A DNA stretch of 64,000 nucleotides from JASTVH01 sp042862465 (GCA_042862465.1 JASTVH010000001.1:372001-436000), one strand, 5' to 3'. Positions 45,954 to 54,896 are shown, numbered from the stretch's first letter. The notes: generated from the sequence alone by a model not told the origin. Program-made: numbers and translations.

Positions 45954-46196
45954 TCAGGTAACAAGGGAGACGATCAGCGCGATCGTGCCTATAAAGAGAA
46001 GGGTAAAGATCAGCCCGCCAACGATGAACGGTAGAGGGCTGTGACTGGAAAAATCCATTTCCTGTTTTTTGCGTGACTGCACACCAAACGCCCCGGCCAA
46101 TACGCTGGTCACCACCTGCCAGAAACCCGCTTTTTGCGTCTGTGAATCGTCTTCCTGGCGTTGTTGATCCTGAGTCGGCTTGTGGTCATCCGTCAT
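45954..46196 (-). CDS. DUF2970 domain protein
   Basis: This 80-residue protein has a charged, Gln/Asp-rich N-terminus, the DUF2970 core GFWQVVTSVLAGAFGVQSRKKQEMDF and one C-terminal membrane helix (PFIVGGLIFTLLFIGTIALIVSLV). Function is unknown. It is downstream of metH on the same strand, separated by a strong hairpin. Confidence 0.85.
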   Translation of the reverse strand: MTDDHKPTQDQQRQEDDSQTQKAGFWQVVTSVLAGAFGVQSRKKQEMDFSSHSPLPFIVGGLIFTLLFIGTIALIVSLVT

Positions 46197-46268
46197 AGCG
46201 CTGAACCTTTCCGTCTATCTACGCATCATAGTCATCGATTCGTCCAACACAAAACTCGCCGTGTTGGG

Positions 46269-46292
46269 CCCTCTCCCACGCTAGGGAGAGGG
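46269..46292. repeat. Intergenic hairpin CCCTCTCCC / GGGAGAGGG
   Basis: A perfect 9-bp inverted repeat with a 6-base loop lies between metH and the DUF2970 gene. Without a T-run it is a poor terminator. Similar CTCTCCC hairpins are dispersed in many proteobacterial genomes, so it may be a REP-like element or an mRNA-stabilising structure at the metH 3' end. Confidence 0.55.
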
Positions 46293-46315
46293 GATGTGGA
46301 CTATCGCCTTAAACC

Positions 46316-49300
46316 TCACTCATCCGGATCATAAGACAAGCTGGGCGCCAGCCACTTCTCGATAAAGGCCTCATCCACCCCTTTGCGTTTGGCGTAGTCC
46401 TCCACCTGGTCGCGGCCGATCTTGCCCACGGCGAAATAGCGTGAATCAGGATGTGAGAAGTACCAGCCGGAAACGGCGGCGGCCGGGGTCATGGCGTAAT
46501 GTTCTGTCAGATCCATGCCGGCATTCTCGGCCGCGTTCAGGATCTCGAACAGCGCCGTTTTTTCGGTGTGATCCGGGCAGGCCGGGTAACCGGGGGCCGG
46601 GCGAATGCCCTTGTAGCGCTCCTTGATGAGCTCTTCGTTGGACAGGTGCTCGCCCTGGTCGTAACCCCAGAATTCCTTCCGTACGCGCTCATGCATGCAC
46701 TCGGCGAACGCCTCGGCCAGGCGGTCGGCCAGGACCTTGACCATGATGGCGTTGTAGTCGTCATGCCGCTCTTCATAAGCGCGGGCCAGCTCCTCGCAAT
46801 TGATGCCCGCGGTGACCGCGAAGCCGCCGATATAATCGGCAAGGCCGGTTTCCTTGGGGGCGATAAAGTCCGACAGGGCCGCCAATGGGCGGTTGGGGGA
46901 CTTGTCATCCTGCTGGCGCAGATGGTGCAGGGTGGTGAGGACTTCCGAACGGGAGTCGTCGGTATAAACCTCGATATCGTCGCCCACCGCGTTGGCGGGC
47001 CAGAATCCGATCACACCGCTGGCGCGGAGCCGCTTATCGGCAATGATGTTTTTCAGCATCGCCTGGGCATCGTCAAAAAGCGTTTTGGCCGCTGCGCCAC
47101 GTTCCGGATGCTCGAAGATTTTCGGGTATTTGCCCGGCATTTCCCAGGCAATAAAGAAGGGCGACCAGTCAATGTAGTCGACCAGTTCCGCCAGGTCGTA
47201 ATCTTCGAATACCTTCACGCCGGTAAAGTGCGGCTTGGGTGGCTGATAGCCTTCCCATTCAATCGGCGTGCGCCGTTCCCGCGCCTTTTCCAGGGTGACC
47301 AGGCGGGTCTTGTCCGTGCGGTTCCTGCGGCGCTCCCGCAGTTCCTCATATTCCTGGCGGATTTCCTCAACGTAGTCGGCCTTGTTTTTCTCGCTGACCA
47401 GACGTGCGGCCACGTTGACACTGCGGGAGGCATCGGTCACGTGGATGGTGGCGTCATTCTGGTATTGCGGCTCGATCTTGACGGCCGTGTGCGCCTTGGA
47501 CGTGGTGGCGCCACCAATCATCAGCGGCACCTGGAAGTCCAGACGCTGCATTTCCTTGGCAACATGCACCATTTCATCCAGGGAGGGGGTGATCAGCCCG
47601 CTCAGGCCAATGATATCGACATTCTCTGCCTTGGCGGTTTCCAGAATCTTTTCGCAGGGCACCATCACCCCGAGATCGATGACCTCGAAATTGTTGCACT
47701 GCAGCACCACGCCGACAATGTTCTTGCCGATGTCGTGCACGTCGCCCTTGACCGTGGCCATGAGAATCTTGCCCTTGGCCTGTTGGCCGGCACTCTTTTC
47801 CGCCTCGATGAACGGAATCAGGTGTGCCACGGCCTGCTTCATGACCCGGGCACTCTTCACCACCTGGGGCAGGAACATCTTGCCGGCACCGAACAGATCG
47901 CCGACGACATTCATGCCGTCCATGAGCGGGCCTTCGATCACTTCGATGGGGTGTTCGGCTTCCTGGCGGGCCTGTTCGGTGTCGTCGATGATGTAACTGG
48001 TGATGCCTTTGACCAGAGCATGCTCCAGGCGCTTTTGCACCGGCCACTCCCGCCAGGCCAGATCTTCCTCTTTGGGCTTGCCGCCTTCACCCTTAAAGCG
48101 GTCTGCCACTTCCATCAACCGTTCGGTAGCATCCGAGCGGCGGTTGAGTACCAGGTCTTCCACCCGTTCCTTGAGGTCGGGTTCGATCTCGTCGTAGATC
48201 ACCAGCTGGCCAGGATTGACGATGCCCATGTTCATCCCGGCCTTGATGGCGTGATAAAGGAAGACCGAATGAATGGCCTCACGCACCGGGTTGTTGCCCC
48301 GGAAGGAGAACGAGACGTTACTCACGCCCCCAGAGACGGAAGCATGCGGCAGGTTTTCGCGAATCCACTGAGTGGCTTCGATGAAGTCCACCGCGTAGTT
48401 ATTGTGCTCTTCGATCCCGGTGCCGATGGCAAAGATATTGGGGTCGAAGATGATGTCCTGGGGCGGGAAGCCGATTCCCACCAGCAAGTCATAGGAGCGC
48501 TTGCAGATCTCGGTCTTGCGGGCATAGGTGTCGGCCTGGCCCTCCTCGTCGAACGCCATCACCACCACGGCCGCGCCATGGCGCATGCAGCGACGGGCCT
48601 TGTCGAGGAAATCCTGTTCACCTTCCTTGAGGCTGATGGAGTTGACCACGGATTTACCCTGGACGCATTCCAGCCCCGCCTCGATAACTTCCCACTTGGA
48701 TGAGTCGATCATCACCGGAACCCGGGAGATATCCGGCTCCGAGGCGACCAGGTTAAGGAAACGGACCATGACGTCCCTCGAGTCCAGCATCCCTTCATCC
48801 ATGTTGATATCGATAATCTGGGCGCCGTTCTCCACCTGCTGGCGGGCCACGTCCAACGCTTCTTCGTATTGCTCTTCCTTGATCAGGCGCAGGAAACGCT
48901 TGGAGCCGGTTACGTTGGTTCGTTCGCCGACATTGATAAAGACAATGTTCTTGTCGGCGGTAAAGGGCTCGAGACCGGACAGGCGCAGCAGGGGTGCCCG
49001 CTGCGGGATTTTGCGGGGCTTATGGCGCGCCATGGCGTTGGCGATGGCCTGGATGTGTTCCGGACGGGAACCACAGCAGCCCCCCATGATGTTGACGAAA
49101 CCGTCGCGGGCAAAGCCTTCGACGATCTCAGCCATTTCCTCGGGCGTCTGGTCGTATTCGCCAAATTCGTTGGGCAGGCCGGCATTGGGGTGGGCGCTGA
49201 CCAGGGTGTCGGCCACGCGTGACAGCTCTTCAACATAGGGGCGCAGGGCATCGGCGCCGAGTGCGCAGTTGAGGCCAACACTCAGTGGCTTGGCGTGGGC

Positions 49301-50014
49301 GATGGAATTCCAGAAGGCTTCGGTTGTCTGGCCGGACAGGGTGCGACCGGAGGCATCGGTAATGGTGCCGGAGATCATCATCGGCAGTTCAATGCCGGAA
49401 TCTTCCATATACTGCTGCGCGGCGTAGATGCAGGCCTTGGCGTTGAGTGTGTCGAAGATGGTCTCGATCAGCAGCAGATCCACACCGCCTTCAGCCAGAG
49501 CCTGTATAGCCTCGTAGTAGTTCTCGTAGAGTTCATGGAAAGAGGTGTTGCGGTAGCCGGGGTTGTTCACGTCCGGTGATATGGAGGCTGTACGGGACGT
49601 GGGCCCTACGGCGCCCGCAACAAAGCGTGGCTTGTCGGGGTTCTTCGCGGTGTACTCGTCGGCCACTTCGCGTGCCAGTTCGGCGGAGGCGCGGTTGAGC
49701 TCCGGCACCAGATCCTCCATCCCGTAATCGCTCTGGGAAACACGGGTGGAGTTGAAAGTATTGGTTTCGATGATGTCGGAGTCCGCATCCAGATACTGGC
49801 GATGGATGTCCTTGATCAGCTCCGGCTGGGTCAGGTTCAGCAGGTCGTTGTTGCCTTTGACCTCACGCTCATAATCCTTGAATCTGTCTCCGCGGTATTG
49901 CGCTTCGCTGAGATTGTACGACTGAATCATCGTACCCATGGCGCCATCCAGAATCAGAATGCGCGATTTGAGAGCCTGATGGAGTTGTTGTAGTCGGGTA
50001 TTGCGATCAGTCAT
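46316..50014 (-). CDS. metH: Cobalamin-dependent methionine synthase
   Basis: MetH methylates homocysteine from 5-methyltetrahydrofolate through methylcobalamin. The 1232-residue protein has all four modules in order: homocysteine domain with zinc ligands Cys250 (GLNCALGAD) and Cys313/Cys314 (GGCCGSRPEHI); pterin-binding domain (FINVGERTNVTGS, VPVMIDSSKWEVIEAGL); cobalamin domain with the DxHxxG motif in GDVHDIGKNIVGVVL; and the C-terminal SAM-binding reactivation domain (RPAPGYPACPDHTEK). The ATG at 50014 gives the usual N-terminus; an in-frame extension to 50149 is unlike the family. No cobalamin or SAM riboswitch is visible upstream. Confidence 0.97.
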   Translation of the reverse strand: MTDRNTRLQQLHQALKSRILILDGAMGTMIQSYNLSEAQYRGDRFKDYEREVKGNNDLLNLTQPELIKDIHRQYLDADSDIIETNTFNSTRVSQSDYGMEDLVPELNRASAELAREVADEYTAKNPDKPRFVAGAVGPTSRTASISPDVNNPGYRNTSFHELYENYYEAIQALAEGGVDLLLIETIFDTLNAKACIYAAQQYMEDSGIELPMMISGTITDASGRTLSGQTTEAFWNSIAHAKPLSVGLNCALGADALRPYVEELSRVADTLVSAHPNAGLPNEFGEYDQTPEEMAEIVEGFARDGFVNIMGGCCGSRPEHIQAIANAMARHKPRKIPQRAPLLRLSGLEPFTADKNIVFINVGERTNVTGSKRFLRLIKEEQYEEALDVARQQVENGAQIIDINMDEGMLDSRDVMVRFLNLVASEPDISRVPVMIDSSKWEVIEAGLECVQGKSVVNSISLKEGEQDFLDKARRCMRHGAAVVVMAFDEEGQADTYARKTEICKRSYDLLVGIGFPPQDIIFDPNIFAIGTGIEEHNNYAVDFIEATQWIRENLPHASVSGGVSNVSFSFRGNNPVREAIHSVFLYHAIKAGMNMGIVNPGQLVIYDEIEPDLKERVEDLVLNRRSDATERLMEVADRFKGEGGKPKEEDLAWREWPVQKRLEHALVKGITSYIIDDTEQARQEAEHPIEVIEGPLMDGMNVVGDLFGAGKMFLPQVVKSARVMKQAVAHLIPFIEAEKSAGQQAKGKILMATVKGDVHDIGKNIVGVVLQCNNFEVIDLGVMVPCEKILETAKAENVDIIGLSGLITPSLDEMVHVAKEMQRLDFQVPLMIGGATTSKAHTAVKIEPQYQNDATIHVTDASRSVNVAARLVSEKNKADYVEEIRQEYEELRERRRNRTDKTRLVTLEKARERRTPIEWEGYQPPKPHFTGVKVFEDYDLAELVDYIDWSPFFIAWEMPGKYPKIFEHPERGAAAKTLFDDAQAMLKNIIADKRLRASGVIGFWPANAVGDDIEVYTDDSRSEVLTTLHHLRQQDDKSPNRPLAALSDFIAPKETGLADYIGGFAVTAGINCEELARAYEERHDDYNAIMVKVLADRLAEAFAECMHERVRKEFWGYDQGEHLSNEELIKERYKGIRPAPGYPACPDHTEKTALFEILNAAENAGMDLTEHYAMTPAAAVSGWYFSHPDSRYFAVGKIGRDQVEDYAKRKGVDEAFIEKWLAPSLSYDPDE

Positions 50015-50208
50015 GTGAGCCCTAAACCTGTGATTGGTCAATTGCAAGCGCCCAATGATACCAAAGAAGGGGTGGGGCGTCTTGCGGTCCGGTGGCATGG
50101 GAGAGAAGAGGATCACGCAAAAGACCAAGTATTTTACTAGGTCTTTCAAAACGGTCGTAAATTACATAAAATGAGACAAATTCTACCTGAGAGGAATTTC
50201 AGCCTATC

Positions 50209-50790
50209 ATGGTCAACGTTACCGATTCCGCGCGGGACTATCTCGCCCAACTGATCGAGAAGCAGGATGTCGAGGACATGGGGGTACGCATGTTCGTCAC
50301 CCAGCCTGGCACCAAGTACGCGGAAACCTGTCTTGCCTACTGTCCACCCCATGAGGTGGTTCCCACGGACGAAAAGAAGGACCTGGGCAAATTCCCGCTC
50401 TACCTCGACCACAACAGCGTGCCTTTTCTTGAGGATGCGGTGGTGGATTATTCCGAGGATCGCATGGGCGGGCAGCTGACCATCAAGGCGCCCAATGCCA
50501 AGGTCCCTCAGGTTTCCGATGACGCGCCGCTGCCGGACCGGGTCAATTACGTGCTGCAGTCGGAAATCAATCCCAATCTGGCCTCCCACGGCGGTGAGGT
50601 CTCTCTGGAACAGATCACCGAAGACGGCGTCGCCATATTGCGTTTCGGTGGGGGTTGCCAGGGTTGCAGTGCCGTGAGCCTGACCCTGAAGCAGGGCGTG
50701 GAGCGGACGCTGGTTGAGCGTGTACCGGAGATCAACGGTGTGCGCGATGTCACAGACCACACCTATACTGAAAATGCCTATTATCAGTAA
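50209..50790 (+). CDS. nfuA: Fe/S biogenesis protein NfuA
   Basis: NfuA carries a [4Fe-4S] cluster to target enzymes under oxidative or iron stress. The 193-residue protein has an N-terminal degenerate A-type domain (VTDSARDYLAQLIEKQ, lacking its cluster cysteines) and the C-terminal Nfu domain with Cys150-x2-Cys153 in GGGCQGCSAVSLTLKQGVE. It is divergent from metH across 194 bases; that AT-rich spacer must hold both promoters, and I see no clear IscR box. Confidence 0.95.
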   Translation: MVNVTDSARDYLAQLIEKQDVEDMGVRMFVTQPGTKYAETCLAYCPPHEVVPTDEKKDLGKFPLYLDHNSVPFLEDAVVDYSEDRMGGQLTIKAPNAKVPQVSDDAPLPDRVNYVLQSEINPNLASHGGEVSLEQITEDGVAILRFGGGCQGCSAVSLTLKQGVERTLVERVPEINGVRDVTDHTYTENAYYQ

Positions 50791-50878
50791 CGAAACCGCC
50801 TGATTCCGCGGTTTCGGGGCGCATCGCCGCCCAAGTGCCCTAATGCGGCAGGCATTGCTGCCAATGAGCCATGGCCCG

Positions 50879-50930
50879 AAAAGCGTATTCTGTGTCACGT
50901 AATAAGGTGAAGCAGAATGCGCTTTTTTTT
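50879..50930 (+). terminator. Strong Rho-independent terminator with 20-base loop
   Basis: AAAAGCGTATTCTG (50879-50892) pairs with CAGAATGCGCTTTT (50913-50926), 14 pairs including one T-G wobble, and runs into eight Ts (50923-50930). It lies about 90 bases after nfuA, with a further hairpin (GAAACCGC/GCGGTTTC) between. It ends nfuA transcription or a short RNA from its 3' region. Confidence 0.85.
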
Positions 50931-51000
50931 CATGTGATTACAATAGCCTTCCGTTAAGGTTTAGCGAAGGCTTGTATCGGGCGGAGGTTGTAGAGCACCA

Positions 51001-52218
51001 ATGGTAGCCGTGGAATCGGTTTTTAAACTCATCGTGTTGTTGCCGTTGGGCGCTGCTTTTGTGGGTTGGGGGACCAACTGGCTGGCAGTGCGGATGTCGT
51101 TCTATCCGGTGAATTTTATTGGCCTGGCTCCCTATCTCGGCTGGCAGGGCGTGATACCCCGCAAGTCCGAGAAGATGGCGCATATCTGCGTCGATCGTAC
51201 CCTCAGCCAGTTCGGCAGCCTTCAGGATGTCTACGAACGGCTCGATCCGGCCCTGATTACCGGGCAGATTCTTTCCCAGATCGCACCTCGTATCGACGAA
51301 TACATCGACGAGATCATGTACGAACTGCAGCCGGTGCTGTGGGATAACGTACCGCGTTCCGTCCGTAACCGGATTTACCGCTGGGCTCGTGCCCAGTTGC
51401 CTGAGCGTGTTGAGGCGCTGGTGGAGGATTTCGGCGATGAGTTGGGAGACCTGGTGGATCTCAAGGCGTTGCTGAGCGCCGAGCTCAAACGCAATCCGGA
51501 CCTCATGAATCGGATCTTTCAGGAAGCGGGTGGCCAGCAGTTCCGCTTTCTGGTGCGGGCCGGCGGCCCCATCGGCGGGTTACTCGGGGCGCTGGCCTTG
51601 CCGGCCGTCCTCAATGGTTGGGTCGCTCACCCGCTGTGGTTTCCGGTGCTGGGTTTCTTTATCGGCTTCCTGACCAACTGGATCGCCCTGAGCCTGCTGT
51701 TCCGCCCGGTTAACGAGTATCGCATCGGCCCCTGGCGTTTCCAGGGGCTGTTCCTCAAGCGGCAGCCTGAGATCAGTAAGGTCTGGAGCCGTGTGGTGGC
51801 CGAGGATCTGCTGACCGTTGAGCGGGTGGCGCATGCCATGCTGCATGGCGACAAATCTTCTCGCACCCGTGCCATCATCCAGAAGCACCTGCGGCCCATG
51901 TTGGATCAATCTGCCACCATGAAGCTGATGACCCAGGTGGCGGTGGGTATGACCGGGTATACCGAACTGAAGAAGGCCATGAACGAGAAGGCGATTCGAG
52001 CCTCCGACGAGGCGTTCCACAACCCGTCATTCAATCGCGATCGGGCGCCCATCGTGGCCGCGGCCATCGAAGAGCGAATCAGCGCGCTGCCGCCCAGGCA
52101 GTTCCAGGACATTCTGCGGCCGGCCTTTCAGGAGGAGGAATGGCTGCTCATGTTGGTGGGTGGCATACTCGGTGCCGTGGCCGGTCTGACACAATGGTTT
52201 TTCATGAGCGGGGCCTGA
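51001..52218 (+). CDS. DUF445 family membrane protein
   Basis: The 405-residue protein has an N-terminal hydrophobic helix with GWGTNWLAVRMSFYPV, a repeated version after the middle (GFLTNWIALSLLFRPV), charged helical regions and a C-terminal hydrophobic tail (LLMLVGGILGAVAGLTQWFF). This repeated TNW-A-xxxLFxPV pattern marks DUF445, a family of unknown function in the inner membrane. GGAGG upstream of the ATG is somewhat distant. It probably forms an operon with the next small membrane gene. Confidence 0.87.
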   Translation: MVAVESVFKLIVLLPLGAAFVGWGTNWLAVRMSFYPVNFIGLAPYLGWQGVIPRKSEKMAHICVDRTLSQFGSLQDVYERLDPALITGQILSQIAPRIDEYIDEIMYELQPVLWDNVPRSVRNRIYRWARAQLPERVEALVEDFGDELGDLVDLKALLSAELKRNPDLMNRIFQEAGGQQFRFLVRAGGPIGGLLGALALPAVLNGWVAHPLWFPVLGFFIGFLTNWIALSLLFRPVNEYRIGPWRFQGLFLKRQPEISKVWSRVVAEDLLTVERVAHAMLHGDKSSRTRAIIQKHLRPMLDQSATMKLMTQVAVGMTGYTELKKAMNEKAIRASDEAFHNPSFNRDRAPIVAAAIEERISALPPRQFQDILRPAFQEEEWLLMLVGGILGAVAGLTQWFFMSGA

Positions 52219-52245
52219 ACACAGGTCGTGCAGGAGAGTTGGTTT

Positions 52246-52575
52246 ATGGAATGGTATCTTACACTGTTGCTGCAATTCGTGGTCACCGTGGTGGCGGTGT
52301 TTGTCGCGGCGATGCTTTTTCACCGTCTGGTGCTCAAGCCCTTCCTGGATGCCAAGGTGGAGGATCTGCGCAAGATCTCGGAAGAGGTTGAGCCGCGAGT
52401 CCAGCATGGCGTCAAAAAAGGGATGCGGGAAAGCCTGCGTGAAATACCTGAAACATCCTGGCGAGATGCCACCCGTCAGGTGACCCGTTTTGGTACCGAG
52501 TTGCTGGAGGAGGGGATCAGCACCTTCCTTGGCGGTGTCGAACCCCAGCGCCGCGGGCAGAATGGCAAACGATAG
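52246..52575 (+). CDS. Small membrane protein downstream of DUF445 gene
   Basis: This 109-residue protein has one N-terminal membrane helix (about residues 2-24) and a charged cytoplasmic region (AKVEDLRKISEEVEPRVQHGVKKGMRESLREIP). The ATG at 52246 has AGGAG ten bases upstream and is preferred over GTG 52228. It lies 27 bases after the DUF445 gene, so co-expression is likely. No known motif; its end almost touches the convergent tusE gene. Confidence 0.72.
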   Translation: MEWYLTLLLQFVVTVVAVFVAAMLFHRLVLKPFLDAKVEDLRKISEEVEPRVQHGVKKGMRESLREIPETSWRDATRQVTRFGTELLEEGISTFLGGVEPQRRGQNGKR

Positions 52576-52578
52576 TCC

Positions 52579-52893
52579 TTAAAGACAGTTGGTCGGCTTC
52601 GGCAGCCCTGCAATCTTGGACGCCAGTTTGGCTGGGCTGCCGGGAAACAGCTGCATCAGATAGATGCTGTTACCCTTGTCCTCGCCCAGATCATGGCGCA
52701 CCGCCTTGACCAGCAGACGCATGGCCGGGGCCTCGTCGTGGCGTTCGTAGAATTGCCGCAGAACCCGGATGATTTCCCAGTGCGCATCCGTCAGTGCAAT
52801 GCCTTCCCGCGCAGCAGTTTCCTCGGCAACGGCCTCTGACCACTGCGATGGATCCTGCAAAAAACCTTCTTTGTCGACTTCGATAGCGCTCAT
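52579..52893 (-). CDS. tusE: TusE/DsrC family sulfur relay protein
   Basis: TusE accepts persulfide sulfur from TusBCD and delivers it to MnmA for 2-thiouridine in tRNA. The 104-residue protein has DKEGFLQDPSQWSEAVAEETAAREGIALTDAHWEIIRVLRQFY and the conserved C-terminal arm with the active penultimate Cys103 (PKPTNCL). It is the last gene of tusD-C-B-E on the minus strand. Confidence 0.93.
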   Translation of the reverse strand: MSAIEVDKEGFLQDPSQWSEAVAEETAAREGIALTDAHWEIIRVLRQFYERHDEAPAMRLLVKAVRHDLGEDKGNSIYLMQLFPGSPAKLASKIAGLPKPTNCL

Positions 52894-52926
52894 GGCGCGA
52901 AGAATAGCCCAAAGCGCGATCCCATG

Positions 52927-53217
52927 CTACCAGTGGATGACCCGCTCCAATTGTTCTGTTATCCCGACGAATCCAGCAAAATCAATGAGCTGAATCGGGT
53001 TTTTAATGTACTGTGTTAATCCGCGCCCCTGAACGTCGGGCTCCAGTGCATGGATTTCCACCTCGGCTGGCAGCGTCTCCAGCCACTCGTTATGCAGGCA
53101 GAGTGCGACCGCGCTTTCAATCAGCAGCAGACTATCGCCTGACCTGATGGCATCCAGGCAGTGGCGGATGCGGGGATGGTCGGCCGGTTTGTTGAGGATG
53201 TGAAGCGTGGCCTTCAT
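52927..53217 (-). CDS. tusB: Sulfurtransferase complex subunit TusB
   Basis: TusB is a DsrH-like subunit of the TusBCD heterohexamer. The 96-residue protein begins MKATLHILNKPADH and has SGDSLLLIESAVAL, LEPDVQGRGL and IQLIDFAGFVGI. Its ATG overlaps the tusC stop by four bases and tusE follows after 33 bases. Confidence 0.9.
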   Translation of the reverse strand: MKATLHILNKPADHPRIRHCLDAIRSGDSLLLIESAVALCLHNEWLETLPAEVEIHALEPDVQGRGLTQYIKNPIQLIDFAGFVGITEQLERVIHW

Positions 53218-53576
53218 AGGGGCACCACCTGCTGGTAGTCCTCATAGAGCCCCGCAATGGCCTCTGGGTCAATGGCACGGAACCCGTCGACCAGTGCATC
53301 GGCCTCCAGCCCCCGTTCATGCAGGGCCTGCTGAGAGACGTAGAGTGACTCGACACCGTAGATGGGTAACATGCCGAGTTGTTTGCTGACGTTCTTCTGA
53401 TCGAGAGCGGCTGGCTCCTGGCCGGCGAGCGCCCAGAGAACGCCGTCCCCCAACAGCAGCAGGCAGGCCTTCTGGTCGAAAGCGGCGGCCGAGGTGATCA
53501 TGTCCAGCAGTTCCTTGCACCGCAGGGTGTCGTAGGGGGCCTTGTCGGCGATGAAGAGGAAGGAGGTGTGACTCAT
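53214..53576 (-). CDS. tusC: Sulfurtransferase complex subunit TusC
   Basis: TusC is a DsrF-like subunit. The 120-residue protein starts SFLFIADKAPYDTLRCKELLDMITSAAAF and has ACLLLLGDGVLWAL and VESLYVSQQAL. The ATG at 53576 lies two bases after the tusD stop and overlaps nothing upstream; the stop overlaps tusB by four bases. Confidence 0.9.
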   Translation of the reverse strand: MSHTSFLFIADKAPYDTLRCKELLDMITSAAAFDQKACLLLLGDGVLWALAGQEPAALDQKNVSKQLGMLPIYGVESLYVSQQALHERGLEADALVDGFRAIDPEAIAGLYEDYQQVVPL

Positions 53577-53578
53577 GG

Positions 53579-53977
53579 TTAGTTCCCGGGGCCGAATTGC
53601 AGGGCGCGGTCGGCTTCTGTGCGCGCCTCGATCCATGTGCCCAGGCCGGCAATCTGCCAGGGCGCCCGTACGTTGAAGGCTTCCAGCTCATGGCGCCTGG
53701 CCTCCCGTTCATCCACCAGGCCGCGGCGCAGGGCTGACGCGACACAGACAATAGCCGGCACATTGGCCTGGCTCAGCAGCTCGGTCCAGCGACGGTACCA
53801 GTTCACTTCATCCCGGGGTGGGGTCTGCAGATGCGAAGCCAGATAGACGCCGTCTCCATACAGGAAGAGGCTATGGATCTCATGCCCCCGAGCGAGCAGC
53901 GCCTCACAGAAACGAAAGGCCGTCTGCGGCGCCTGGGACGTGTAGGGTGCACCGGTGATGGTTATGGCGTAGCGCAT
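53579..53977 (-). CDS. tusD: Sulfurtransferase complex subunit TusD
   Basis: TusD is the DsrE-like subunit that accepts sulfur. The 132-residue protein begins MRYAITITGAPYTSQ and carries the active-site Cys78 in IVCVASALRRGLVDE, the same number as in E. coli TusD. The ATG at 53977 is chosen by family N-terminus. It is the first gene of tusDCBE, downstream of the yccA terminator, so the promoter should lie in 53978-54030. Confidence 0.93.
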   Translation of the reverse strand: MRYAITITGAPYTSQAPQTAFRFCEALLARGHEIHSLFLYGDGVYLASHLQTPPRDEVNWYRRWTELLSQANVPAIVCVASALRRGLVDEREARRHELEAFNVRAPWQIAGLGTWIEARTEADRALQFGPGN

Positions 53978-54031
53978 GAGTGGGATAATCCAGCGAACAG
54001 CGTGCGTTGTTTCCGGAATGAAAACGGCCAC

Positions 54032-54058
54032 AAAAAAAGCCCCGGAAAACCGGGGCTT
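54032..54058 (-). terminator. Rho-independent terminator of yccA
   Basis: Read on the minus strand, AAGCCCCGG and CCGGGGCTT form a perfect 9-bp stem with a four-base loop, followed by seven Ts (54038-54032). It separates yccA from tusDCBE. Confidence 0.93.
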
Positions 54059-54089
54059 CAGATTAACGCGTTTTTGCGTGATCAGCCAA

Positions 54090-54782
54090 TCAGTCGTCGC
54101 CTGACAGCGCGGTCAGGATGTTCAGCAGGCTGATAAACAGGTTATACAGCGCCACGAACAGGGTCACCGTGGCCAGGATGTAGTTGCGCTCCCCGCCATG
54201 GATGATCTGACTGGTCTGGAACAGGATGATCATGGACGAGAAAATTGCAAAGCCGCCGGAAATCGCCAGCTGGAAAGCCGGCGTGCTGATGAAGAAGCTG
54301 AGTATCATACAGCCCAGCAGCACCCAGAAGCCGGCCATGATCATGCCGGACAGGAAGCTCATGTCCTTGCGGGTTACCAGCACATAGCCGGACAGGCCAA
54401 CGAAGGTGATCGCGGTCAGCGTGAAGGCCTGAGCCACGATATGGCCCGCGCCAGCCGATACGTACATGCCGATAATGGGGCCGAGCGTGTAGCCCATGAA
54501 GCCGGTCAGGGCAAAAGTGGTTACCAGAGCCCAGGGGCTGTTCTGGAGTTTGTGCGTGGCAAACAGCAAGCCGTAAAAGCCTACCAGCAGAACAATGATG
54601 TTCGGGTAGGGCAGGTTCAGGCTCATGCTCATCCAGGCCATCAGCGCGGCGAACGCCAGTGTCATGCCCAGGAGCATGTAAGTGTTGCGCAGGACCGAGG
54701 ACACCTCGTCCTTGTAGCCTGCGCTCAAGCCGCCACTTGATTGATAGGCCGCAGCCCGTTCCTGGATCTGTCTATTGTCCAT
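54090..54782 (-). CDS. yccA: Bax inhibitor-1/YccA family membrane protein
   Basis: This is a 230-residue protein with a polar N-terminus and seven hydrophobic segments of the BI-1/YccA family; the last ends LFVALYNLFISLLNILTALSGDD with the conserved C-terminal acidic residues. In E. coli YccA binds and modulates FtsH. The yccA-tusDCBE neighbourhood with an adjacent tRNA-Ser is shared with Pseudomonas as I recall it. Confidence 0.93.
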   Translation of the reverse strand: MDNRQIQERAAAYQSSGGLSAGYKDEVSSVLRNTYMLLGMTLAFAALMAWMSMSLNLPYPNIIVLLVGFYGLLFATHKLQNSPWALVTTFALTGFMGYTLGPIIGMYVSAGAGHIVAQAFTLTAITFVGLSGYVLVTRKDMSFLSGMIMAGFWVLLGCMILSFFISTPAFQLAISGGFAIFSSMIILFQTSQIIHGGERNYILATVTLFVALYNLFISLLNILTALSGDD

Positions 54783-54826
54783 CGTCTTCTCCGAATAACG
54801 ATAAAGCGTGAATCGTTCGTTGCCTA

Positions 54827-54896
54827 CAGGTTAGTGACGCAATGTCTCTGTTTTGTAAGGCTAACCTGATAATAATAACGTTTTCCCAAGATTCAA
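54827..54896 (-). promoter_or_regulatory. yccA promoter candidate with inverted repeat
   Basis: On the minus strand, TTGAAT (54896-54891) and TATTAT (54874-54869) with a 16-base spacer make a reasonable promoter. An 8-bp inverted repeat, CAGGTTAG (54827-54834) and CTAACCTG (54861-54868), starts right at the expected transcription start, as an operator or a 5' leader hairpin would. Confidence 0.45.

Noticed and set aside
46499..48703. 734-codon frame antisense to metH
   Set aside because: It is a shadow of a strongly codon-biased gene; metH has all conserved domains and the antisense product has none.
50015..50208. Cobalamin or SAM riboswitch for metH
   Set aside because: The leader is too short and I see neither a B12 box nor SAM aptamer core motifs.
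1..54782. Insertion sequences or transposases in the core region
   Set aside because: I found no transposase motifs or terminal inverted repeats with target duplications in the core genes.
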